Shown here: positions 1-5,546 of the stretch, piece after piece
Layout of the letters: every line of letters starts with the position of its first letter
Position numbering within the stretch: position 1 is the stretch's first letter
From: Huberarchaeum crystalense [NCBI: Candidatus Huberarchaeum crystalense]
GTDB taxonomy: Archaea; Huberarchaeota; Huberarchaeia; Huberarchaeales
NCBI GenBank assembly: GCA_002790315.1
Contig: PFUW01000032.1
Span: 1-6,115, forward strand
DNA: 6,115 nt
Reading direction: 5' to 3'
Notes under the pieces: generated by a model
What the model saw: only the letters and a program-made list of their open reading frames with translations
Told to the model about the DNA's origin: nothing
Databases searched by the model: none
Translations under genes and position numbers: made by a program

Positions 1-1020
1 ATTTGTATCATTATCATTTTGGCAAAAACTATTAGTAGTAGAATTATATTTATTATTTCCTGAAGTATTAGTATTGCACCCACATTCCGAATCCTTTAAA
101 CTATAACTCTTATTCCATATATATTTATTTTTATCCCAAACAAAAAGATTAGTATAATTATTAGCCTTCTCAATAGTTGGGCGCGTGCTTGTGCAATTAT
201 CAATAAAACCCCCATTGTCTGTTAAGTACTTTATAATTTCTTGCTCTAAATATTTATTTAACTTATTTAAACCAGAACTTGCATCATTTCTCAAAAAGGC
301 AAAAGCATATAAAAATTCTGTGTTGTGGTTTTCATATTTCAGTGTGCCATTGAGTGTAATATTGCTGTTTCCTCGCACAAATACTAATTCTTCTTTTGGA
401 GATACTGTTACATTAAAAGTATCTCCCACAGCAATTGCTTGGTTAGTTGTGCTATCTGTGATAAAAATATTATTAAAATTAAACACAACAGAAGGCAGTC
501 CAGTAAACCAAGAAATAATCGCTGAAAACACTTTATTGAAAAAACCAGAAAAAAACTCAGAATCAAGATATTCTCCTTTAAATTTATAGACACCATCATT
601 ATATTTTTCATAATTATCTGCTGAAAGCAAAGTTTTAGCAATATTTAAAAACAATTTTTTTTGTTTTAATACAAACAAATCAGATATATTTTTAACTGTC
701 GGCAACTCTATATTTTTATCTTTATTTTTTATAAGATCACCTTTCCACCAAACCATAGGATTATCTGCTCCGCAAGTTTGAGCCCCGCCACACCAAGCAG
801 TTTCAAGTATTGCACCTTCTACTGACCGTCTTAATGCGCTTTCCAAACCTTCAAAAACCCCTGTTGTTGCCTCAACATTTTCCCGCATTTGTGAAATAGA
901 TGCCTCGCTTTCATAAATCGTGCGTTGTGTTGATTGAATTGAAGAAGTAGTGAAATAAGTAAATATTACTGTCCCTATAAAGAGCAAAACCATCAGAGAA
1001 AAAGCACCTTTTTTATTCAT
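1..1020 (-). CDS. Large secreted pilin-like protein, N-terminal 340 residues (runs off the left edge)
   Basis: The minus strand is open for 340 codons from the ATG at 1018-1020 to the window edge with no stop, so the C-terminus is missing. The protein begins M-N-K-K-G followed by a hydrophobic stretch (about residues 6-23). This matches an archaeal class III (type IV prepilin) signal, with cleavage expected after Gly5. A polar, probably helical stalk (about 27-70) follows, then an ectodomain with cysteines at 77, 83, 276, 313, 315 and 333. Ten N-X-S/T sequons (111, 203, 220, 224, 275, 288, 303, 318, 326, 337) suggest a heavily glycosylated exterior protein. A second hydrophobic patch lies near 159-186. 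An in-frame ATG two codons upstream (1024-1026) is an alternative start. It is the last visible gene of the minus-strand cluster and lies 149 bp after its neighbour. No specific family was recognised; a pilin or pseudopilin role is inferred from the N-terminus and the neighbours. Confidence 0.8.
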   Translation of the reverse strand, partial: MNKKGAFSLMVLLFIGTVIFTYFTTSSIQSTQRTIYESEASISQMRENVEATTGVFEGLESALRRSVEGAILETAWCGGAQTCGADNPMVWWKGDLIKNKDKNIELPTVKNISDLFVLKQKKLFLNIAKTLLSADNYEKYNDGVYKFKGEYLDSEFFSGFFNKVFSAIISWFTGLPSVVFNFNNIFITDSTTNQAIAVGDTFNVTVSPKEELVFVRGNSNITLNGTLKYENHNTEFLYAFAFLRNDASSGLNKLNKYLEQEIIKYLTDNGGFIDNCTSTRPTIEKANNYTNLFVWDKNKYIWNKSYSLKDSECGCNTNTSGNNKYNSTTNSFCQNDNDTN

Positions 1021-1119
1021 AACCATATATTTTTTATTCTTTTTATTTATAACAATCTATTCTATATCCACAACAATATTTTTTATTCATAACAATATGT
1101 TTTTTATTCATAACCACAT
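1009..1119. repeat. Three near-identical 20-bp copies of the gene's start region, plus one degenerate copy
   Basis: The plus-strand word TTTTTTATTCATAACCATAT (1009-1028) recurs at 1079-1098 and 1100-1119, each differing from the first at one position. A shorter, degenerate copy lies at 1040-1060. Read on the minus strand, each full copy contains ATGAATAAAAAA, the start codons (M-N-K-K) of the large pilin-like gene; the copy at 1009-1028 is the actual start. The copies at 1079 and 1100 are a 21-bp tandem pair in one frame. They open a 22-codon minus-strand ORF (1111 to 1043) reading M-N-K-K-H-I-V-M-N-K-K and ending at TAA. That ORF is more likely a by-product of duplication than a gene. Confidence 0.75.
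1044..1051 (-). promoter_or_regulatory. Possible TATA box for the large pilin-like gene
   Basis: On the minus strand the sequence reads TATAAATA, centred about 27 nt before the ATG at 1018-1020. That is the distance expected for an archaeal TATA box driving a leaderless transcript. No Shine-Dalgarno sequence precedes this start, which fits. The 149-bp gap also makes a separate promoter plausible. The region is extremely AT-rich, so a chance match is a real possibility. Confidence 0.3.
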
Positions 1120-1169
1120 ATTTTTTTATCCAACCCTTTGCCCAAATCATTTTTTACACTTTTTTACTC

Positions 1170-1682
1170 TTATAATATTAAATCTATTTTCACATATTCT
1201 GTATGTTCGATGCAGGACTGTGACATTGTTGCTTCTGCTGTTGAAATTATTGTGGTGGCTGCTTTTTCTGGATTTTTTGGTAGTTTTCCGATTGTATACA
1301 CATTATAACAAGCATGGTTTGTGCAGTCCATTACACGCAAATATGGTGCTTGGCTACTCTTGCGCGCAACCAATTCAATTCTTTGTCTCAATTCACTATT
1401 TATTTCTTGACGCTGCGCGCTTCCCTTGTGAAACTGACAATAATAATCTGCAAAAGTTGTGCTAAATGGCTCTCCATTATATGTGCTTTGAAGAGCAACG
1501 ATTAGTGTAGGCTGAGCTATGCTTTTTGTTGTTTTTTGAATTATTTTTATCTCTTTTTCCTGATGATCCATTAGCATCATCTCAGCTGCAATAATACCCA
1601 TAAGAGCCATAAGCAAAATTATCGCGCCTATTATAGCAAATGGGCTGCCTATATCTCCGCGATGGTTTAATTTGAATCGCAT
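1170..1682 (-). CDS. Small pilin-like membrane-anchored protein (170 aa)
   Basis: The N-terminus has a short basic stretch ending H-R-G (Gly9), then an uninterrupted hydrophobic helix at about residues 15-38. This resembles an archaeal prepilin signal with cleavage after Gly9. An amphipathic segment (40-60) and a compact ectodomain follow, with cysteines at 82, 120, 125 and 157, enough for two disulfides. Unlike the other proteins of the cluster it has no N-glycosylation sequon. The start at 1682 overlaps the end of the upstream gene by 16 nt, which indicates translational coupling in one operon. A G-rich stretch (GAGGGGG) lies about 12 nt before the ATG and is a poor Shine-Dalgarno match. 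The family was not recognised; a minor pilin or pseudopilin subunit is the best inference. Confidence 0.75.
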   Translation of the reverse strand: MRFKLNHRGDIGSPFAIIGAIILLMALMGIIAAEMMLMDHQEKEIKIIQKTTKSIAQPTLIVALQSTYNGEPFSTTFADYYCQFHKGSAQRQEINSELRQRIELVARKSSQAPYLRVMDCTNHACYNVYTIGKLPKNPEKAATTIISTAEATMSQSCIEHTEYVKIDLIL

Positions 1683-2230
1683 CTAATCTCTATACCCCCT
1701 CGTCTTATGTCTTTGTCAGAAAACCTTATTGCCACAGGCAAAAAATATTGTTTGTGTGCAAGACCCATGTCCCAAACAAGAGCAGCATCTTTAGTTTTAT
1801 AAAAGACATATTGACTTACTCCTCTGCCTTTAAATATATGCTCCCCATAATAAAATATATATATTCTACAATTTGTGTGAGAAATATTTGAACAGTTCGC
1901 AAGAAATTCGTTTTTCTTGTTTTCTACTTCATTTTTTTTACCAGAAAATGCACTACCATTTAAAATATATGGGTGTAGGCGGCCGGTTATTGGATCTTTG
2001 TATGCTAAACATGGCCAAGGGTTTTGAACAATCCGCAAGGCAACTTCTTGCGCATGCTGCTCATTTGTATTTAATACAACATTATAATTAAACTTTACAA
2101 CAATAATATAAAAAGTAAAGCATATTGATATAACAGATATTACAAAAAGAAGCAATATAAATATTTCACCAGGTGATTCACCTTTTTTGTTTAACTTTAG
2201 AATATTATATCTTTTATTCAAATTCAACAT
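1667..2230 (-). CDS. Pilin-like protein with classic prepilin signal (187 aa)
   Basis: This is the clearest prepilin-like N-terminus of the cluster: a basic leader ending N-K-K-G (Gly17), then E-S-P-G-E with Glu at mature position +5, as in typical type IV pilins. A hydrophobic helix follows (about 23-45). Cleavage after Gly17 is expected if an archaeal prepilin peptidase processes it. The ectodomain has cysteines at 74, 113, 121 and 184 (Cys37 lies inside the helix) and sequons at Asn91, Asn112 and Asn115. The stretch P-C-L-A-Y-K-D-P-I-T-G-R-L-H-P (73-87) resembles a segment recalled from hypothetical proteins of DPANN genomes; this is memory, not a search. Translation starts at ATG 2228-2230 behind a perfect AAGGAG. 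The gene lies 36 nt after the preceding one and overlaps the next by 16 nt. Its start module is duplicated (see the repeat entry). Confidence 0.8.
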   Translation of the reverse strand: MLNLNKRYNILKLNKKGESPGEIFILLLFVISVISICFTFYIIVVKFNYNVVLNTNEQHAQEVALRIVQNPWPCLAYKDPITGRLHPYILNGSAFSGKKNEVENKKNEFLANCSNISHTNCRIYIFYYGEHIFKGRGVSQYVFYKTKDAALVWDMGLAHKQYFLPVAIRFSDKDIRRGGIEIRCDSN

Positions 2231-2292
2231 TTTTTCTCCTTATTTGGATAATAAGCCACAATTTATTTAACATTTTTTCTCCTTATTTGGAT
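2226..2292. repeat. 24-bp direct repeat carrying a ribosome binding site and start codon
   Basis: Positions 2226-2249 and 2269-2292 are identical over 24 bp, with a period of 43 bp. On the minus strand both carry AAGGAGAAAAAATG. The downstream copy (2226-2249) is the functional start of the 187-aa gene. The upstream copy (2269-2292) encodes the last residues of the 206-aa protein (H-P-N-K-E-K-K-C and stop). Its ATG (2271-2273) is out of frame with the real start and would give only 19 codons, ending at 2214. The repeat looks like a tandem duplication at the gene junction. Confidence 0.85.
2236..2241 (-). promoter_or_regulatory. Shine-Dalgarno site of the 187-aa pilin-like gene
   Basis: The minus strand reads AAGGAG, five A residues, then ATG (2228-2230). 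This is a strong ribosome binding site that fixes the start. An identical AAGGAG-AAAAA-ATG copy lies 43 nt upstream, at 2271-2284, inside the end of the preceding gene. Confidence 0.8.
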
Positions 2293-2887
2293 GATATAGT
2301 GTTATTTTTGTGGGGTCTGCTCTTGCTTTTTTAATGCAAACACTTCCTGAAAAGATAAATGCATTCTCTGATACTTTTTCTTGCGCATGACATTTAACTT
2401 CTTTATTTATTATTTTAAAGCAAGGTTTTTCACGATTACTGGCGCACTCTCCTTTTTTATTTATTAATGGGGTTTGATATTCTTGCGTTCCAGCAGGACA
2501 TACTTGTATATTGCTTTCAAGTGTTTCAAAGCCAGTTTTATTAATATCAATAATAATATCTCTAAAAATATAAGATGTGTGTGTTGTTTTGTTTGTTGAA
2601 TCGCGGTCATCAATGGACTCAGTGACAAAAGTGCCATTTTCAGAATCAGGAAAATTAACCACAAACCTGCCTTTTGTTTGCGTTAGCAACATTGTTGAAT
2701 CACGATCAGATGGAGCTGCATAAACAATGTTAATTGCGTGTGCTAAATTTTCTCCTACAAGACCTGTATAAGTTGAACTTGCTGCAGAAATTATGTTAAT
2801 ATATATTATTGTTAGCACAGAAAACGAAGCAATTGTAAAGATAATCATAAAAGTGTGCTTGAGTGAAAGGTCAATACCTACAGCCAT
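2267..2887 (-). CDS. First gene of the pilin-like cluster: secreted cysteine-rich protein (206 aa)
   Basis: The N-terminus has one hydrophobic helix (about residues 12-35) after a short leader. It lacks the K-K-G prepilin motif of its neighbours; only L-K-H precedes the helix, so processing is uncertain and it may stay as an uncleaved anchor. The segment after the helix (E-N-L-A-H-A-I-N-I-V-Y-A-A-P-S, 46-60) fits the post-helix pattern of archaeal pilin-like proteins. The ectodomain has six cysteines (130, 148, 156, 166, 184 and the terminal 206), possibly three disulfides, and sequons at Asn84, Asn99 and Asn116. D-R-D-S-T occurs twice (61-65 and 94-98). The last residues, including Cys206, are encoded by a duplicated start module of the next gene. 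No Shine-Dalgarno sequence precedes the ATG at 2885-2887. The family was not recognised. Confidence 0.75.
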   Translation of the reverse strand: MAVGIDLSLKHTFMIIFTIASFSVLTIIYINIISAASSTYTGLVGENLAHAINIVYAAPSDRDSTMLLTQTKGRFVVNFPDSENGTFVTESIDDRDSTNKTTHTSYIFRDIIIDINKTGFETLESNIQVCPAGTQEYQTPLINKKGECASNREKPCFKIINKEVKCHAQEKVSENAFIFSGSVCIKKARADPTKITLYHPNKEKKC

Positions 2888-3007
2888 ATATTATTTGTTT
2901 TTACAATTGCGCGCATTTGTTTATTGTTTATTTGTTCACAATCTCAATAAGAAAAATATATTATAAACTCGTTTGAAACAATTTTATCTATATATGTTAA
3001 AAAAAAT
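2888..3007. promoter_or_regulatory. Divergent promoter region between the pilin-like operon and alaS
   Basis: This 120-bp gap separates the divergent starts at 2887 (minus) and 3008 (plus). The segment at about 2954-2968 (AAATATATTATAAAC) is a TATA-like element on both strands. On the plus strand it would place initiation near 2987, about 20 nt before alaS. On the minus strand (GTTTATAATATATTT) it would give a leader of roughly 48 nt. The palindrome TGCGCGCA at 2908-2915 stands out in this AT-rich gap and lies in the inferred minus-strand leader. Neither start has a recognisable Shine-Dalgarno sequence. The element calls are by eye. Confidence 0.4.
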
Positions 3008-4873
3008 ATGAACTCAAACAAAATTCGCGCGAAATATTTAAAATTCTTTAAAGACAAGGGGCACGTGATTATTCCTTCAGCATCTTTGATTCCAGAAAAT
3101 GATTCTACAACTCTTTTTACTGGTTCGGGAATGCAGCCCCTTGTGCCTTTTTTGCTTGGAGAATCTCATTCTCTTGGCAAGCGGTTGGTAAATTCTCAAA
3201 AATGTTTTCGTTCAGAAGATATTGAAGAAATTGGTAATAACAGACACACAACTTTTTTTGAGATGTTGGGTAATTGGTCGCTTGGAGATTATTTTAAAAA
3301 AGAGCAAATTTCTTGGATTTTTGAGTTTTTGACAAAAGAGATAAAATTAGATCCAAAGCGAATATATGTAACGGTTTTTCGCGGGACAAAAAATAAAGAA
3401 ATTACGCGCGATAATAAATCTGCGAAAATTTGGCAACAGGAATTTGCAAAAGTGGGTGTTGACGCAAAAATTGTGGACAATGTAGAAAAAAAAGGGATAC
3501 AAAATAGAAGGATTTTTTTCTATCCCGAGGAAAAAAACTGGTGGTCGCGCGCAGGAACTCCTATAAAAATGCCTGAGAGTGAGCCAGGAGGTCCTGATTC
3601 AGAGATTTTTTGGGATTTCGGAAAAGAACGAAATCTGCATGAAAATTCACAATGGAAAGACCTTCCATGCCACCCAAACTGCGATTGCGGAAGATTTATG
3701 GAAATTGGAAATAGTGTTTTTATAGAGTATATAAAAACCAAAAATACTTTTAAATTCTTACCCAAAAAAAATATAGATTTTGGGGGCGGGCTTGAAAGAA
3801 TTTTAGCTGCAGCTAATGATAATCCTGACATTTTTTTAATTGATATTTTTGAGGATGCAAAAAGAAAAATTGAAGAAATTTCAGGTAAAAAATATGCTAA
3901 AAATAAAGAGCAAACATTTGCGTTTCGCGTTATCTTAGATCACTTGCGAGCAGCTACTTTTTTAATATCTGATGGAGCAGTTCCTTCAAACAAAGACCAA
4001 GGATACTTTACCCGACGACTGATTAGGCGCGCAGTTCGTTTTGGGAATAATCTTGGAATTAAGCAAAATTTTTGCAAACAAATTTCTAATTCTTTTGTTG
4101 AATTTTACAAAGATGTTTATCCTGAGCTTGAGAAAAACAAGGACAAAATTTTTGAAGAAATTGACAATGAAGAAAGCAAATTTAAGCAAACTCTGGGAAA
4201 AGGATTAAGTTTATTTAAGCGCGAGACAGAAAAAATACAACAAGGACAAGTGATTCCTGGAAAACAAGCATTTTATTTTTATCAATCTTTTGGCTTTCCA
4301 ATTGAACTTACTCAAGAATTAGCAAAAGAAAAGGGCTTAAAGGTTGATGTTGAAGGTTTTAATGAGGAGATTAAACAACATCAGAAATTGTCTCGTGTTG
4401 GCGCTGAGATGAAGTTTGCTGGTGGTTTGGCAAATCATAGCGAGCAAAATATAAAATACCATACTACAACCCATCTTTTGCACGCTTCTCTTCGGCAAGT
4501 TTTAGGCGAACATGTTGAGCAAAAAGGAAGCAACATCACTTCTGAACGATTGAGATTTGATTTTTCACACCCAAATAAGATGACAGATGAAGAGAAAAAA
4601 CAAGTTGAAGATCTTGTGAACAAATGGATTAAGCAAAACATAGAAGTTGTTTGCGAAGAAATAAGTTATGAAAAAGCAAAGGAAAAAGGCGCGCTCGGTT
4701 TGTTTAAAGACAAGTATGGCGACAAAGTTAAAGTTTATTTAATTGGTGATGTTTCGCGCGAAATTTGCGGAGGTCCGCACATTAAAAAAACAGGAGATCT
4801 TGGCAAGTTTAAAATAATAAAAGAAGAATCAATATCTATAGGTATAAGAAGAATTAAAGCAGTTTTAGAATAA
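3008..4873 (+). CDS. alaS: Alanyl-tRNA synthetase, bacterial type, lacking the C-Ala domain (621 aa)
   Basis: This enzyme attaches alanine to tRNA-Ala in the cytoplasm and hydrolyses mischarged Ser- or Gly-tRNA-Ala. The class II catalytic core is clear: motif 2 region at about 64-90 (K-C-F-R ... T-F-F-E-M-L-G-N-W) and motif 3 as G-G-G-L-E-R at 259-264. The tRNA-recognition helices follow (P-S-N-K-D-Q-G-Y, then R-R-L-I-R-R-A-V-R), with Asn328 conserved. The editing domain keeps all four zinc ligands: His485-x3-His489 and Cys587-x3-His591. The protein stops soon afterwards (I-R-R-I-K-A-V-L-E), exactly where the editing domain ends. It is about 250 residues shorter than the 876-aa E. coli enzyme and lacks the C-terminal C-Ala/DHHA1 domain; no such domain follows in any frame. 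W-W-S-R-A-G, E-P-G-G-P-D-S-E and C-H-P-N-C-D-C-G (221-228) recall Patescibacteria enzymes. Residue 426 is Gln where Asp is usual. No Shine-Dalgarno sequence is seen; an A-tract precedes the ATG. Confidence 0.96.
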   Translation: MNSNKIRAKYLKFFKDKGHVIIPSASLIPENDSTTLFTGSGMQPLVPFLLGESHSLGKRLVNSQKCFRSEDIEEIGNNRHTTFFEMLGNWSLGDYFKKEQISWIFEFLTKEIKLDPKRIYVTVFRGTKNKEITRDNKSAKIWQQEFAKVGVDAKIVDNVEKKGIQNRRIFFYPEEKNWWSRAGTPIKMPESEPGGPDSEIFWDFGKERNLHENSQWKDLPCHPNCDCGRFMEIGNSVFIEYIKTKNTFKFLPKKNIDFGGGLERILAAANDNPDIFLIDIFEDAKRKIEEISGKKYAKNKEQTFAFRVILDHLRAATFLISDGAVPSNKDQGYFTRRLIRRAVRFGNNLGIKQNFCKQISNSFVEFYKDVYPELEKNKDKIFEEIDNEESKFKQTLGKGLSLFKRETEKIQQGQVIPGKQAFYFYQSFGFPIELTQELAKEKGLKVDVEGFNEEIKQHQKLSRVGAEMKFAGGLANHSEQNIKYHTTTHLLHASLRQVLGEHVEQKGSNITSERLRFDFSHPNKMTDEEKKQVEDLVNKWIKQNIEVVCEEISYEKAKEKGALGLFKDKYGDKVKVYLIGDVSREICGGPHIKKTGDLGKFKIIKEESISIGIRRIKAVLE

Positions 4874-4902
4874 ATTTTAATAAATAAATATTTAAAAAAA
4901 AT

Positions 4903-5469
4903 ATGAACAAAAACCACAACCAAGCAAAAATTATAATTCCTTTATGCGAAAAATGCCTAAATAATCAAGATAAAATCTGCGAAAAATGCAATAAAAAATA
5001 TGCTGTGGGTTTGATCAACAAAACAGACATTAGATGCATGCGCGCCATCTGCGAAGCAATAAGTAATTTTGAAAATATAAATATTGTTATTTACAAAATA
5101 ATCGCTTGTAGTGAGACCTTTTTGATTTTATGCAGCAAAGCATCAAAGTCCAAACTCATTGGAAACAAAGGTATCATTGCAAAAAAAATCGCGCATAAAA
5201 TCAAACACAACATATCTATTATTGCTATTCCTAGTGCACAAACAAATGAAAATTTTTTGAATTTTTTTAAACAAATTTTTGGAGAGCAAGCAGTTGATGC
5301 TCAAATAACACCACAAACAATTAAAATAACATTAAGTGAGGATTTACAAAGTAAATATTTGGTAAAAAATGAATATTTACTCAAAGAACTCGGGCGCGCG
5401 CTTAAACTTGCAGAAATTAAGCAGAAGTTGGTTGTTTTGAATATAAAATCTACTCCGGCAACCCAATAA
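4903..5469 (+). CDS. Zn-ribbon and KH-domain RNA-binding protein, archaeal NusA-like (188 aa)
   Basis: The protein opens with a four-cysteine zinc ribbon, Cys15-x2-Cys18-x7-Cys26-x2-Cys29. A helical linker follows, then a KH RNA-binding fold whose GxxG loop is visible as I-G-N-K-G (86-90) followed by I-I-A-K-K-I. A second, KH-like or mixed alpha/beta segment (about 119-180) ends the protein. This order (N-terminal C-x2-C ... C-x2-C, then a KH domain) matches archaeal proteins often annotated as NusA-like transcription elongation factors; the match is from memory of the family, not a search. It probably binds RNA during transcription or translation. It starts 29 nt after alaS in the same direction, and its start context is identical to that of alaS over 17 nt. 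There is no Shine-Dalgarno sequence. Just past its stop, an out-of-frame stretch repeats part of its C-terminal peptide, so the C-terminus may be frameshifted. Confidence 0.75.
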   Translation: MNKNHNQAKIIIPLCEKCLNNQDKICEKCNKKYAVGLINKTDIRCMRAICEAISNFENINIVIYKIIACSETFLILCSKASKSKLIGNKGIIAKKIAHKIKHNISIIAIPSAQTNENFLNFFKQIFGEQAVDAQITPQTIKITLSEDLQSKYLVKNEYLLKELGRALKLAEIKQKLVVLNIKSTPATQ

Positions 5470-5497
5470 ATCTGCTGAAATTAAACAAAAAATTGTT
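5410..5497 (+). repeat. Imperfect 64-bp-period repeat of the C-terminal coding segment
   Basis: Bases 5410-5433 encode A-E-I-K-Q-K-L-V at the end of the Zn/KH protein. Bases 5474-5497, beyond its stop and in the +1 frame, encode A-E-I-K-Q-K-I-V. The two DNA segments match at 18 of 24 positions, and most differences fall at third codon positions. The out-of-frame reading continues (S-S-N-I-Y-Y-I-N-T-P-K-F-V) to a TAA just before 5541. It may be a decayed duplication or a frameshifted extension of the gene. Confidence 0.5.
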
Positions 5498-5546
5498 TCA
5501 AGCAACATTTACTACATCAACACACCAAAATTTGTGTAAAAATTAT

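Noticed and set aside
185-589. 134-codon plus-strand open frame
   Set aside because: It lies opposite the 340-codon minus-strand frame with a prepilin-like start and dense sequons; it is an antisense shadow.
1043-1111. 22-codon minus-strand ORF beginning M-N-K-K
   Set aside because: It is created by tandem copies of the real start region; no independent evidence of translation, so it is mentioned only with the repeat.
1097-1465. 122-codon plus-strand open frame with hydrophobic, Leu/Phe-rich sequence
   Set aside because: Its content reflects poly-T DNA opposite the 170-aa pilin-like gene and its A-rich flank; no ribosome binding site and no recognisable domain.
2888-3007. tRNA or small RNA gene in the divergent gap
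   Set aside because: No cloverleaf-capable arms or T-loop motif seen; the region is too AT-rich and fits a promoter region better.
3520-3831. 103-codon minus-strand open frame inside alaS
   Set aside because: It lies opposite highly conserved AlaRS motifs, so the constraint belongs to the plus strand.
4874-4902. Possible frameshift that truncated alaS and removed C-Ala
   Set aside because: No DHHA1/C-Ala-like glycine-rich motif appears in any frame downstream, and the stop falls cleanly at the end of the editing domain.
5493-5546. TTG start giving an 18-residue extension of the winged-helix protein
   Set aside because: No Shine-Dalgarno sequence, low-complexity extension, and it overlaps the echo of the previous gene's coding segment; ATG 5547 is preferred.
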